Source of the DNA: an uncultured Ulvibacter sp.
Lineage (GTDB): Bacteria; Bacteroidota; Bacteroidia; Flavobacteriales; Flavobacteriaceae
Assembly: GCA_913063405.1 (NCBI GenBank)
Contig: CAJXZB010000004.1
Coordinates: 62,001 to 126,000 of the forward strand
DNA length: 64,000 nucleotides
Reading direction: 5' to 3'
Shown: positions 26,211 to 36,271 of the stretch, piece after piece
Layout of the letters: every line of letters starts with the position of its first letter
Numbering within the stretch: the stretch's first letter is position 1
Position numbers and translations under genes: made by a program
The notes under the pieces: generated by a model
What the model saw: only the letters and a program-made list of their open reading frames with translations
Told to the model about the DNA's origin: nothing
Database searches by the model: none

Positions 26211-27101
26211 TTATTCCTCTTCCTTAGTTGCTTCAGCAGCTACTGCTTTTTTAGCAGGCTTCTTTGCAGCTTTTGGAGCTTCAACTTTTGCAACCTCTGC
26301 CTTAGGCGCTTCTGCCTTTGGAGCTTCTGCCTTTGGAGCTTCTGCCTTTGGAGCTTCTGCCTTTGGAGCTTCTGCCTTTGGAGCTTCTGCGGCATTTTCT
26401 TTATCAGATTTTCTTTCAGCAAGACCTTCGATTACAGCATTTGAAACAGCAGTCATAATCTTGTCGATAGATTTTGAAGCATCATCATTAGATGGGATTA
26501 CGTAGTCAATAACACGCGGGTCACTGTTTGTATCCACCATTGCGAAAATTGGAATTTTCAATTTTTGAGCTTCCGCTACTGCGATGTGCTCACGAGTAGT
26601 ATCAACCACAAATAATGCAGCTGGAAGACGACTCATATCGCTAATAGAACCTAAGTTTTTTTCTAATTTAGCGCGTAAACGGTCAACTTGTAAACGTTCT
26701 TTTTTAGATAAAGTAAGGAAAGTTCCATCTGCCTTCATACGATCAATAGTGGCCATTTTCTTAACGGCTTTTCTAATTGTTACAAAGTTGGTAAGCATAC
26801 CGCCTGGCCATCTTTCTGTGATGTAAGGCATGTTTGCATTCTTTGCTTTTTCAGCAACGATGTCTTTTGCTTGTTTTTTGGTAGCTACGAAAAGAATTTT
26901 TCGTCCGCTAGCTGCAATTTTCTTAAGAGCTTCATTAGCTTCTTCAATTTTTGCAGCAGTTTTGTAAAGATTGATAATGTGGATTCCATTACGCTCCATA
27001 TAGATATACGGCGCCATATTAGGATTCCATTTTCTTGTTAGGTGACCAAAGTGTACACCTGCGTCTAGAAGTTCTTTAACTTCATTGTTGTTTTTTGCCA
27101 T
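26211..27101 (-). CDS. rpsB: 30S ribosomal protein S2 with repetitive C-terminal tail
   Basis: Small-subunit ribosomal protein. The core (residues 1 to about 230) is complete: VKELLDAGVHFGHLTRKWNPNMAPYIY, KILFVATKKQAKDIV, TERWPGGMLTNF, and PIFAMVDTNSDPRVIDYVIPSNDDASKSI. It is followed by a tail of about 60 residues made of tandem KAEAP repeats and a lysine/alanine-rich end. The tail is low complexity and probably disordered. Tails of this kind are known for S2 in Bacteroidota, but the repeat number is likely to vary between strains. Confidence 0.97.
   Translation of the reverse strand: MAKNNNEVKELLDAGVHFGHLTRKWNPNMAPYIYMERNGIHIINLYKTAAKIEEANEALKKIAASGRKILFVATKKQAKDIVAEKAKNANMPYITERWPGGMLTNFVTIRKAVKKMATIDRMKADGTFLTLSKKERLQVDRLRAKLEKNLGSISDMSRLPAALFVVDTTREHIAVAEAQKLKIPIFAMVDTNSDPRVIDYVIPSNDDASKSIDKIMTAVSNAVIEGLAERKSDKENAAEAPKAEAPKAEAPKAEAPKAEAPKAEAPKAEVAKVEAPKAAKKPAKKAVAAEATKEEE
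26308..26391 (-). repeat. 15-bp tandem repeat in the rpsB tail
   Basis: Five near-perfect copies of the plus-strand unit GCTTCTGCCTTTGGA (26308-26382) plus a partial sixth. Each copy encodes five residues (KAEAP) in frame, so slippage changes the tail length without breaking the gene. Confidence 0.9.
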
Positions 27102-27247
27102 TTTGTTTTAGTTTACGTTCTGTAATGTTTAGATGTCAACCTTTCCTCCAGTAATCTGAATTATTTGATTTAGATGCTAAACTAATCGTCAACCCGGCAG
27201 AGCAGACTAACAGCTTATTAATTAAATATATGAACTTGTCAACATAG

Positions 27248-27275
27248 TTTGGGTATCTCTTTCGAGATACCCAAA
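27248..27275 (-). terminator. GAAA-loop hairpin downstream of rpsI
   Basis: A perfect 12-pair stem around the loop TTTC (GAAA on the transcribed strand, a stable GNRA tetraloop), just after the rpsI stop. There is no T tract. The inner TACCCAA can instead pair with TTGGGTA nearer the stop codon, giving two mutually exclusive hairpins. Confidence 0.6.
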
Positions 27276-27289
27276 CAAGTTGGGTAATC

Positions 27290-27676
27290 TTAACGTTTCG
27301 AGAATTGGAATTTCTTACGGGCTTTCTTCTGACCGAATTTCTTACGCTCCACCATTCTTGGATCTCTTGTTAATAAACCTTCTGGCTTAAGAACCAATCT
27401 GTGTTCCTCATTAATCTCGCACATTACACGAGCCAATGCCAAACGAATTGCTTCTGCTTGTCCTGTGATACCTCCACCAAAAACATTTACTTTGATATCA
27501 AAGCTTGTTTCATTGTCGGTTAATGCAAGAGGTTGTTTTACTTTATATTGTAACGTAGGCGTTGTGAAATAATTCGTCAACTCACGTTTGTTAATTGTAA
27601 TATTTCCTTTTCCTTCAGAAACATATACACGTGCTACGGCAGTTTTTCTTCTTCCTATTTTATGTATAGTCTCCAT
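27290..27676 (-). CDS. rpsI: 30S ribosomal protein S9
   Basis: Ribosomal protein whose C-terminal tail reaches the P-site tRNA. The 128-residue sequence has the S9 hallmarks: IGRRKTAVARVYV, the GGGITGQAEAIRLALARVM motif, LTRDPRMVERKKFGQKKARK, and the conserved terminal SKR. Its ATG overlaps the rplM stop by one base (TAATG), the normal rplM-rpsI coupling. Confidence 0.98.
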   Translation of the reverse strand: METIHKIGRRKTAVARVYVSEGKGNITINKRELTNYFTTPTLQYKVKQPLALTDNETSFDIKVNVFGGGITGQAEAIRLALARVMCEINEEHRLVLKPEGLLTRDPRMVERKKFGQKKARKKFQFSKR

Positions 27677-28131
27677 TATTTAGCTGAGTTAAGGTTAAAT
27701 ACTTTTGGTTTCTGTGCTTCTTGACCGTGGTCTGTCCCTACATATACCTTTAAATTTCTGAATAAGTCAGCCCCTAATTTGTTTTTAGGTAGCATTCCTT
27801 TTACAGCCTTTTCTACAACCCTTGAAGGATCTTTACCAAAAAGCTCTCTAGCTGTCAAACTTCTTTGACCACCAGGATAGCCTGTGTGACGTATATACGT
27901 CTTATCTTCCCATTTGTTTCCAGAAAGGGTGATTTTTTCGGCGTTAATAATAATTACGTTGTCTCCGCAATCTACGTGAGGCGTAAAATTAGGTTTGTGT
28001 TTGCCACGAAGTAATATTGCAACTTCACTAGCAAGACGACCCAATGTTTGCCCGTCCGCATCCACTAAAAGCCACTCTTTGTTTACAGTGTTTTTGTTAG
28101 CAGATACTGTTTTGTAACTCAATGTATCCAT
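27676..28131 (-). CDS. rplM: 50S ribosomal protein L13
   Basis: Early-assembly large-subunit protein of 151 residues. Motifs: [49 protein letters not shown]-type N-terminal region, [13 protein letters not shown], and [13 protein letters not shown] chose ATG 28131 ([10 protein letters not shown], the usual Bacteroidota start) over TTG 28146. It is preceded by a structured leader and a strong consensus promoter and is coupled to rpsI. Confidence 0.97.
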   Translation of the reverse strand: MDTLSYKTVSANKNTVNKEWLLVDADGQTLGRLASEVAILLRGKHKPNFTPHVDCGDNVIIINAEKITLSGNKWEDKTYIRHTGYPGGQRSLTARELFGKDPSRVVEKAVKGMLPKNKLGADLFRNLKVYVGTDHGQEAQKPKVFNLNSAK

Positions 28132-28220
28132 TTCGTTTTTTGTCAATCGTTAATAATTCGTTTTTCCCCTCTTTAAAAGGGCTTTGTCCTCTGAAGCGAT
28201 AAAATCGCGTAAGAGGGGGG
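28132..28220 (-). promoter_or_regulatory. Structured leader of the rplM-rpsI mRNA
   Basis: Read on the minus strand, the leader begins about seven bases after the promoter box. It contains a GCGAT-TTT-ATCGC hairpin flanked by CCTCT and AGAGG, which can extend it through a small internal loop. An eight-base CCCCTCTT (28211-28218) can instead pair with AAGAGGGG (28166-28173), enclosing the same hairpin. The two pairings share bases and exclude each other. This layout fits an autoregulatory ribosomal-protein leader; I recall a leader candidate described upstream of rplM in Bacteroidia, but cannot confirm that this is the same motif. Confidence 0.55.
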
Positions 28221-28250
28221 CAAATGTAATGTTATTTATTTGAATAACAA
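28221..28250 (-). promoter_or_regulatory. Consensus promoter of the rplM-rpsI operon
   Basis: On the minus strand TTG (28248-28250), a 19-base spacer and TACATTTG (28221-28228) match the Bacteroidota consensus TTG-N(17-23)-TAnnTTTG exactly. It is the best promoter match in the window. Confidence 0.7.
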
Positions 28251-28404
28251 GTGGAGAGGATTTAATTTTTGATCAGTTTTGGCATCACTAGGAAGGTGTT
28301 TCAAAACTGACCAATAATAAGGTCGTAGAATTAAACAAAATTTTAAAAAATAATAGGGTCGGGCCATGTTATATGACTATATTAAAAACGATGATTCATT
28401 AACT

Positions 28405-31322
28405 TTATTTTTTAATAAAATTTTGGAAAGTGGCTTCTTCACCATTGTAGATGCCTAGTATATAAGTTCCGACTGATAGTTGGCTAACATCGATTGTATT
28501 ATCATTTTCCGATATTTTTTTATTAATGAGTTTTTTGCCTCCTATGCTAAAGATTTGAATATTAATTTCAGCACCATAACTCAATATGTGAAGAGTATCA
28601 TGACAAGGGTTTGGATAAAGTATGTAGTTCAAATCATTAGAAACCATCTTTTCATCTCCACCAGGATTAGTGGTTTCTTCTATCACTATTGTGCATTGAG
28701 TACCGTATGCCGCGGCTATGTCTCTAACTTTTACACTGTATGTTCCTCCCGTTCTAAAAAATGCAGTGTTAGGTATAGTTATGGATGGACTAGAATTAAA
28801 TAGCCAAACAGAATTTCCATTTAGTGTGAATTGAAATACATATTGAGTGGCGTTTGGAAAAGGACATGAATCGATGCTATCACCGATATTCAGTAAGTTT
28901 GTTTGATCACAATATTCACTTGTTAGAAAAGTAAATCTTGGAGTTCTTATATTACAATTACCCCCATAATTGGAATAGTTATATGCTGGATTAAAATCTC
29001 CTTTTTTGATTTTTATACCATACCACGTATAAGGTTTTAAGAATTCGCCAGTAAGTATTACACCATTACTATTTCGCAACTCTTCATCATAATGGTCTGA
29101 TATATCAAAAGTAGTTGAAGCATTATAAAATTCTATATAATCAAAATTGCTATTTATTAATTTAACGGTATACCCTTCAGTGTTTTCAATGATTGGATAA
29201 TAACTAACCTCTATATTATCAACGGTTAATTCTCTTTCACAGTCATCTTCTGTTATTTTTGTAACCGTAGGATTGATCTCTATCGCACCAATATCAGGGG
29301 CTTCATTCGGAAATACACTATCATAAAAATCAAATTTGTTAAATTCACTATTACTTAATATACCACCAGTACTATTAAGTATTACGGAAATATCTCCATT
29401 ATTTCTACAAGGGCTAAGATCATTTAAAACATATGGTGATGTTGGATTTGTAAATAGAGGGTCCACATTTATATTATTTGCAATATCGTTACCTCTAATA
29501 TCACCAGCTGGAAGATTTTCAAAATCACCAATTGAATATGACGTACCATGGTATAAAGGATTAGGGATATTAGTATTGGTGTTGTAAACCAAGTTATTCC
29601 AATACGGATTGTCATAAACACCTGCAGGATCTAAATCGTCTGCATTGGATTGTATTACAAGAGGTGCTGCATCTACGCTACCACAGTTATACATTATGTT
29701 ATTCCTAAAATAATTGTCGTGTGCATCTGGTAAAAGATTACCGCTGGAAATCTTTATTCCTGCATCTTCACAATTAATAAAAGTATTATTATCAAACTTA
29801 TTTCCGTTACATTCAATGTCAGGTTTAGTAGGAATTAGAATAATTCCTACAGCAAACCCTTTAGGTCTAATATCTGATTGTGTAACACCATCGAAAATAT
29901 TGTGATGAAAAGTATTATTAACACCAGCTATTTGGGATTGAGTGGTTAAATCTTTAATTAAATTATTGTAAAACTCGTTATTTTCGGTTTTGGTCCCAAA
30001 AACTGTAAATGCTCTTGCATAGGATAAATCTGGTGATGAATCATTATTATATATTTTATTACCAGACACATCCCAATTCTTATCAGAAGTGCCTAAATTC
30101 CAGGCACTAAGTTGTACGCTGCATGACTCCAATTAATAAATTGATTATCATAAATTTCACAATTTTTTGCATAGTATGATAATTGCACAGCATCTCCTGT
30201 GCCTCTGTCGGAGCCACTGTAAAAATAGCCTGGATTATTATTTGGATCAACAACCGAAGCATATAAATATGCCTTACAATTTGTTTTAGATAATCCAACT
30301 TTTTTAATGTATCCAGAATCAAAAATATTATTATTTACTGTTATGTTTTCTGAATTTCTGATTTCTAAAGGATGATAACTATACTTGCCAATATTACAAT
30401 TCGTTATTTTTATATTTGTACTGATGTAATTCGGAGCGGGTACGATTTCGCCTAGATTTCCAATTGCAACACAGTCTCTACCACCCTGAAAATCAATATC
30501 ACTGATAGAAATATTGCTGCATTCAAGTATTTGAACGTTCGTAGATGATCTCCACCATTCTGGACTAGAATTTGTACTTTTATATAAAGTAGTGCTATTT
30601 GGATTATCTTCAGAATATAGAATAAATATATTTGCAGGAATAGTAACTGTCTCCTCAACATTTCCAGAGGTATTAAACCAAAAAGAAGTCTCACTAGCTA
30701 TCCATTGCCATCTGTTCTTCTCTAAACTTGGTGAACTACAGTTATTTATAAGTGAGTAGGATTCTTGTCCAAGGTCATACTTGTTTTCATTAAATGATAA
30801 TTCTGGATCTGGTGTTCCGGATGCAGATATCCATGCTTGATGATCCTTCACATCATACCCTTTCATTAATTCTTGATTAAAACCGTCAAAAATACGTCCT
30901 GGATCGGCGTTCATTGGGCAATACCAAAGGTTTTGTATATGGTTATTATTGTCTCTTAGAGGCTTAAAAAGAGCGGTAATCTCTGATTTTCCTGAAATAA
31001 TTGGTTTACCACCAGAACCGTATGTTCCAATTACTAAAGGATCGCCGGGACTCATTCCATTCAAGTGTTTTATAATTATGCCTTGATTTTCCCAAACATC
31101 TCCCTTTCTAAATTTAATTTTTGTGTTAGACAAGCTAACCTCTCCATTTTGGCCCAAATATTCAATATTAGCGGTAGTTTTCCATGGTTTAGACATACTT
31201 GTTCCTGAATTCGCATCATCTCCATCTGCACTAATATAGTATGTTTTGCTGTTTTCTAAATGAGGATGGGTTTGTGCTTTTGTTTTATTTTTTACGCGTC
31301 CAATAGTAGTTTCAGGAACGAC
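28405..31322 (-). pseudogene. Broken right-handed beta-helix protein with T9SS sorting domain
   Basis: Two overlapping frames form one large secreted-type protein. The upstream frame carries the beta-helix start (KTYYISADGDDANSGTS, encoded upstream of its first ATG at 31196) and parallel beta-helix repeats up to NWSHAAYNL. A one-base loss near 30100-30120 shifts the frame; the other frame continues the same fold from VQLSAWNLGTSDKNWDVSGNKIYNN to a C-terminal T9SS type A sorting domain (YPNPCHDTLHI to FQNFIKK). The upstream open frame extends to a stop at 31323 with no ATG, GTG or TTG codon and no signal peptide, so the 5' end is also lost. Such proteins are often exported polysaccharide-active or adhesion factors. 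Confidence 0.75.
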
Positions 31323-31375
31323 TTACTATCGATGTCAAAATAGACTGTCAAACGACCTTAGAATTAAACGATAAC

Positions 31376-34300
31376 TTATTTGAAAGTTATTATCAAATCA
31401 TCTTTTGAGACCATGGCTCCCGGTTTAAGTGTAATTGATTTTATCTTACCTGCTTTAGTAGCCGTTACCGTCGTTTCCATCTTCATAGCTTCAATAATAA
31501 ACAAATGATCATTCTTCTTAATTTCCTGTCCTTTCTTCACAAGGATCTTATACAACAATCCTTGAAGGGGAGCTCCAATTTGATCCGCATTATCAGGTTC
31601 GATTTGAACATTAACTTCTTTATTAACTTGGATTGATTTATCTTGAATTTCTACAAGGCGGTTTTCTCCATTTACTTTAAAGAAAACGATTCTAATCCCT
31701 TCTTCATTTGGAGTGCTTACCGAGAGCAACTTAACAATGATTGTTTTTCCTGGTTCCAAATCAATTAATATTTCTTCTCCTATTTTCATCCCGTAAAAAA
31801 AATTGGGTGTTGGTAAAATAGCGACATTTCCATACATTTTGTATGTTTCGTGAGCTTGTTCAAAAACACGCGGATAAAGACTATAGGATAGAAAATCTTC
31901 GAATTCGATAGAACGTGTAAAACCTTTTTGGTATTTCTTTTCGAATGCTTGATAAGCCGTGTCGAAATCGATAGGAGTAAGATGCGCGTTAGGTCGATCT
32001 GTATAAGGTTTGTTGTTTTTTAAAACTATTTTCTGAAGTTCCTTCGGGAAACCTCCTAAAGGTTGTCCTAGATCCCCTTTGAAGAAGTTTATTACAGATT
32101 CTGGAAACGAAATTTCATGTCCGCGCTCCATAACATCTTCAGGCATTAGATCATTGGTCACCATAAAAATAGCCATATCACCCACAACCTTAGAACTAGG
32201 TGTTACTTTTACCAAATTTCCAAACATGATATTCACAAGACCGTACATTTTCTTTACTTCATCGAAGCGGTCGCCAAGACCCAGCGCTGTTGCTTGGGGT
32301 CTTAAATTTGAATATTGACCTCCAGGGATTTCGTGTTGGTACACTTCGGCAGTACCAGATTTAAGACCAGACTCAAACGGATAATATAAATCCCGAACGT
32401 CTTCCCAGTAATTTGAAAACTGATTCAGGCTATCAATCTCAAATTCGTTTGCGCGTTCTTGGTGCTTCATCATTTCAACAACCGCGTTAAAGTTAGGTTG
32501 CGAAGTCAATCCAGACAATCCACCTAAGGCAACATCAACTACATCAACTCCAGCTTCAATCGCTTTTAAGTAGGTTGCAGATTGAATAGAAGAAGTGTCA
32601 TGTGTATGCAAATGCAATGGAATTTTCAACGTATCCTTTAATGCGCCCACAAGTTGGGTTGCCGCATAAGGACTTAACAAACCTGCCATATCTTTAATGG
32701 CAATCATATGTGCTCCTGCATTTTCAAGATCCTTGGCGAGTTTTGTGTAGTATTTTAAATTGTACTTATTGTTTTTTGTGCTTAATACATCTCCAGTATA
32801 GCTAATGGCAGCTTCGGCAATACCTCCTGTTTTATTTCGCACATAGTTAATACTTGGCTCCATCGCTTTTACCCAATTGAGCGAATCGAATATTCTGAAA
32901 ATATCAATGCCATTTTCCCAAGATTTTTCAATAAATTTTTCAATCAGGTTATCAGGATATGCTTTATAACCAACACCATTGGAACCTCTTAATAACATTT
33001 GAAATAAGATGTTCGGCATGAGTTTCCGAAGTTCCCTTAAACGACTCCATGGGCTTTCATGCAAAAACCGCAAACAAACGTCAAAAGTCGCTCCACCCCA
33101 CATTTCTATACTGAAGGTGTTCGAATGATTTTTAGCAAAGCTTTCGGCTACCATTTTCATATCGAAGGTTCGCATGCGAGTTGCAAGCAGCGATTGATGT
33201 GCGTCTCGTATGGTTGTGTCTGTGTAATGAATCTTCTTTTCAGACTTGAGCCAGGCACAGAACTTTTCTGGTCCCAGTTCGGTTAATAGATCTTTTGTTC
33301 CCTTCGGAAATGCTGCATTTTTATCAAATGCAGGAATTTTAGGGTTTCTGAAGACCCTGTTATCATCAACAAATTTCACGTCAGGATTTCCATTTACAAT
33401 TACTTCTCCTAAATACTTCGTGATTTTTGAAGTCCGATCTTGTGGAAGTTTTATTTTGAATAGCGAAGGTGTATTCTGAATAAAATTAACGGTGGAAGCC
33501 CCTTCTATGAAGGTTTTATTCTGAATTACATTTTGCAGAAAATGAATGTTGGTTTTTACACCTCTAATTCGAAATTCTTTAAGTGCTCTCGACATTTTCC
33601 GAACGGCTCCATCCAGAGTTCTTCCGTGAGCCGAAACTTTTACCAACATAGAATCGAAAAATGGACTTACACTGTATGATTGGTAAATACTTCCCGCGTC
33701 TAACCGAATTCCCATTCCCGAAGCAGAACGATAGGTAGTAATAGTTCCATAATCTGGCGTGAAATCGTTTTCTGGATCTTCTGTAGTGATTCTGCATTGC
33801 AATGCAAAGCCATAGGTCGCCAATGAATCCTGATCGTAAATTTTTATTTGTTTGTCATCCAGTTTATAACCTCCAGCAATAAAGATTTGAGTTTTTATTA
33901 AATCAATTCCAGTAACCATTTCGGTAACGGTATGCTCCACTTGAATACGCGGATTTACCTCGATAAAAAATACATTGTTCTCTTTATCAACCAGAAATTC
34001 AACAGTTCCAACGTTATTGTAGTTCACCTCTTCTGCAATAGCAACTGCATAGGCATATAAATCCTGCTTCACTTTATCTGAAACATTAAAAGAAGGCGCC
34101 ATTTCGATTACCTTTTGATGGCGTCTCTGCACAGAGCAATCCCGTTCAAATAAATGACGAATGTTTCCGTGATTATCTGCCACAATTTGAACCTCGATAT
34201 GCTTTGGGTCTTCTACATATTTCTCTAGAAACATCGTGTCGTCTCCAAAGGCGTTTAAAGACTCATTTCTGGCAGAATCGAAATAAAGTTCTAGATGTTC

Positions 34301-34828
34301 AGGGTTTCGAACTACGCGCATTCCACGACCCCCTCCACCTGAAGCGGCTTTAAGCATTAATGGGTAGCCAATGGAGTCTGCTTCGGAAAGTGCCACTTTT
34401 AAAGAGGTTAACTTCTTTTTATTGCTTTCAATAATGGGGACATTACATAGCGTTGCAATTTTTTTTGCCATTATCTTATCACCTAAGGCATCCATGACGC
34501 TAGGATCTGGCCCGATGAAAATTATGTCGTTCTCAGCGCATTTTTTTGCAAATTCTGAGTTTTCAGAAAGAAAACCATAGCCAGGGTGTATGGCGTCAAC
34601 ATTCTTATCTTTTGCCAGAGCAATGATTTGTTCTCCATCCAAATAAGGTTTTAGTGGTTCATTGTCATTTCCTATTTGATAGGCTTCATCTGCCTTATAT
34701 CTATGCTGGGAATAACGATCTTCATAAGTGAAAACAGCAACAGTCTTAATATTAATCTCTGTACAAGCTCTTAATACTCTTATTGCAATTTCACTGCGAT
34801 TAGCGATTAATATTTTCTTGATTTCCAT
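31376..34828 (-). CDS. pyc: Pyruvate carboxylase
   Basis: Biotin-dependent anaplerotic enzyme converting pyruvate to oxaloacetate. All three modules are in one 1150-residue chain. Biotin carboxylase (about 1-460) has KAASGGGGRGMR, EVQIVADNHGN and FIEVNPRIQVEHTVTE. The carboxyltransferase (about 530-1000) has TTIRDAHQSLLATRMRT and HLHTHDTSS metal/active-site motifs. The biotinyl carrier domain has EAMKMET, with the biotinylated lysine at residue 1116. A TATCTTTA box at 34870-34877 on the minus strand is a likely promoter. It is transcribed as a single gene towards the broken beta-helix gene. Confidence 0.97.
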   Translation of the reverse strand: MEIKKILIANRSEIAIRVLRACTEINIKTVAVFTYEDRYSQHRYKADEAYQIGNDNEPLKPYLDGEQIIALAKDKNVDAIHPGYGFLSENSEFAKKCAENDIIFIGPDPSVMDALGDKIMAKKIATLCNVPIIESNKKKLTSLKVALSEADSIGYPLMLKAASGGGGRGMRVVRNPEHLELYFDSARNESLNAFGDDTMFLEKYVEDPKHIEVQIVADNHGNIRHLFERDCSVQRRHQKVIEMAPSFNVSDKVKQDLYAYAVAIAEEVNYNNVGTVEFLVDKENNVFFIEVNPRIQVEHTVTEMVTGIDLIKTQIFIAGGYKLDDKQIKIYDQDSLATYGFALQCRITTEDPENDFTPDYGTITTYRSASGMGIRLDAGSIYQSYSVSPFFDSMLVKVSAHGRTLDGAVRKMSRALKEFRIRGVKTNIHFLQNVIQNKTFIEGASTVNFIQNTPSLFKIKLPQDRTSKITKYLGEVIVNGNPDVKFVDDNRVFRNPKIPAFDKNAAFPKGTKDLLTELGPEKFCAWLKSEKKIHYTDTTIRDAHQSLLATRMRTFDMKMVAESFAKNHSNTFSIEMWGGATFDVCLRFLHESPWSRLRELRKLMPNILFQMLLRGSNGVGYKAYPDNLIEKFIEKSWENGIDIFRIFDSLNWVKAMEPSINYVRNKTGGIAEAAISYTGDVLSTKNNKYNLKYYTKLAKDLENAGAHMIAIKDMAGLLSPYAATQLVGALKDTLKIPLHLHTHDTSSIQSATYLKAIEAGVDVVDVALGGLSGLTSQPNFNAVVEMMKHQERANEFEIDSLNQFSNYWEDVRDLYYPFESGLKSGTAEVYQHEIPGGQYSNLRPQATALGLGDRFDEVKKMYGLVNIMFGNLVKVTPSSKVVGDMAIFMVTNDLMPEDVMERGHEISFPESVINFFKGDLGQPLGGFPKELQKIVLKNNKPYTDRPNAHLTPIDFDTAYQAFEKKYQKGFTRSIEFEDFLSYSLYPRVFEQAHETYKMYGNVAILPTPNFFYGMKIGEEILIDLEPGKTIIVKLLSVSTPNEEGIRIVFFKVNGENRLVEIQDKSIQVNKEVNVQIEPDNADQIGAPLQGLLYKILVKKGQEIKKNDHLFIIEAMKMETTVTATKAGKIKSITLKPGAMVSKDDLIITFK

Positions 34829-34936
34829 GGCTAATGGGATTATAGATTGAATAAGCTTTGGATTTTTGCTAAAGATACAGCTTACTGTACGCGCATAGTA
34901 AGCTATTAAATATTATTTTCTTTGATTTGTTGAAAT

Positions 34937-35995
34937 TTATTTGATGATGTATGGATTCTCATTTTTATAGTTCCTCACGATAAAATCAAGCGCACTATTC
35001 AAAATTTCGCCCATGTTTTTGGACTTCTTGAAATTTACATCTGCGGTAAGCTTAAAAAGCTCGTTTTTTAATTTGGCGATTTTGGCTTTGGTTGATATTG
35101 AATCTTCGGTCATACAATCCATTAATTCTTTTAGCCTGTCCTGTTCATTCGCTGCTCTTTTAGCCAAAAGAGATCGTTCTTCTCTTTTGTATTGTTCTAT
35201 AGATGCATCCTGGAGCAATGACAATGTTGTTTCAACAAGCTTGTTATTCTCTTTTAAAAATTGGGGCATATATACTTTCGAATTCCCCTCATAACTTTGC
35301 TGATCAAAATCGATTGCTCTTATTCGATATTGAATTCGATCAAAATCATGTGTTAATACCATCACATAATTATAAGAGCGCATATCTCCTAAAAGCCTAA
35401 CAAAACAGCGTTCGTTGAATTTCACAAACTCTTTTGCAATCTCTTTTTTATCTTGATCTGAGCACAATTCTAAGTTATTTTCAATGAAGTCATCTCCGGG
35501 AATGCCCGAAATATGTTCCTCTATTAAGGTGTTACCATGGACTAAGAAGTTAATATGATTTGGAGAAAGAAGATGCTCCAACTCTAAACCATAAATACGA
35601 GAGGCGTCAGCCTTTTTGATATATAAAAAGATATAATTATCATTTAAAATATTTCGCACCTTAACTCTGAACGGCTTTGTGTTTCCGAAGGTACAATAGT
35701 CAATACTATCAATGGACAAGTAAGGCAAAACGATATCGCTTCCATCTGCGTGCAAAATTGTATACATTTTTTTTAAACTCAGCTCAATTTCGTCTCGTTC
35801 ATATTCTGAATAATAGGCGCTTACCCAAAGGGTGTCATTGCCGTATTTATCATAAATAGACACTACTCCTTGAAACCTCAAAAGGTCATCATAGTATATC
35901 GGAATTTTAATGTTTCTACCGTGAAGCGTTAGGTAATCAAACAAGGAATTTGAGATTTTATAGGCAGGCTTCTTTTGGGAAATTAATTTTCTCAT
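34937..35995 (-). CDS. Unrecognised protein with kinase-like catalytic residues
   Basis: A 352-residue soluble protein without signal peptide or membrane segment. I do not recognise a named family. The order of polar motifs recalls the protein kinase-like fold: FLYIKKAD (Lys127, possible ATP lysine), IEEHISGIPGDDF (158-170, hinge-like), LLGDMRSYNYVM with Asp204 and Asn209 (a catalytic-loop D-x4-N), and IRAIDFDQQ with DFD at 229-231 (a metal-binding DFG-like motif). The C-terminal 100 residues are charged helices, probably a coiled coil. It is a single gene upstream of pyc on the same strand, 108 bases away. The kinase assignment is inference. Confidence 0.55.
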   Translation of the reverse strand: MRKLISQKKPAYKISNSLFDYLTLHGRNIKIPIYYDDLLRFQGVVSIYDKYGNDTLWVSAYYSEYERDEIELSLKKMYTILHADGSDIVLPYLSIDSIDYCTFGNTKPFRVKVRNILNDNYIFLYIKKADASRIYGLELEHLLSPNHINFLVHGNTLIEEHISGIPGDDFIENNLELCSDQDKKEIAKEFVKFNERCFVRLLGDMRSYNYVMVLTHDFDRIQYRIRAIDFDQQSYEGNSKVYMPQFLKENNKLVETTLSLLQDASIEQYKREERSLLAKRAANEQDRLKELMDCMTEDSISTKAKIAKLKNELFKLTADVNFKKSKNMGEILNSALDFIVRNYKNENPYIIK

Positions 35996-36271
35996 AAACT
36001 ATTGAAATAGTACCTAAAGATAATTATAAATCTGGGGCAAAATGAATTGCTTTAGAAGTAAGTCCAATAATACTTCGGAAAACAGGCTTATGGGTATAAA
36101 TCTCGTAAGGAATTACATTTTTCAAATTATCTAGAAGAGACTGTCATTATTATTTAGATACTCTCTTTGTTTAATTAGAAGTCGAAAAAGAGGTTTCATA
36201 AATTATACCCAGTAAAACGAAGAAGAAACCCTATTTTTGAAATTATAACTTCCAAATAATTTAGTTCTTTT

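Noticed and set aside
26240-26422. Lysine/glutamine/leucine-rich frame within rpsB and the repeat seen as a possible CRISPR-like array
   Set aside because: The frame is a shadow of the KAEAP-coding repeat. The repeat has no spacers and is coding, so it is not CRISPR.
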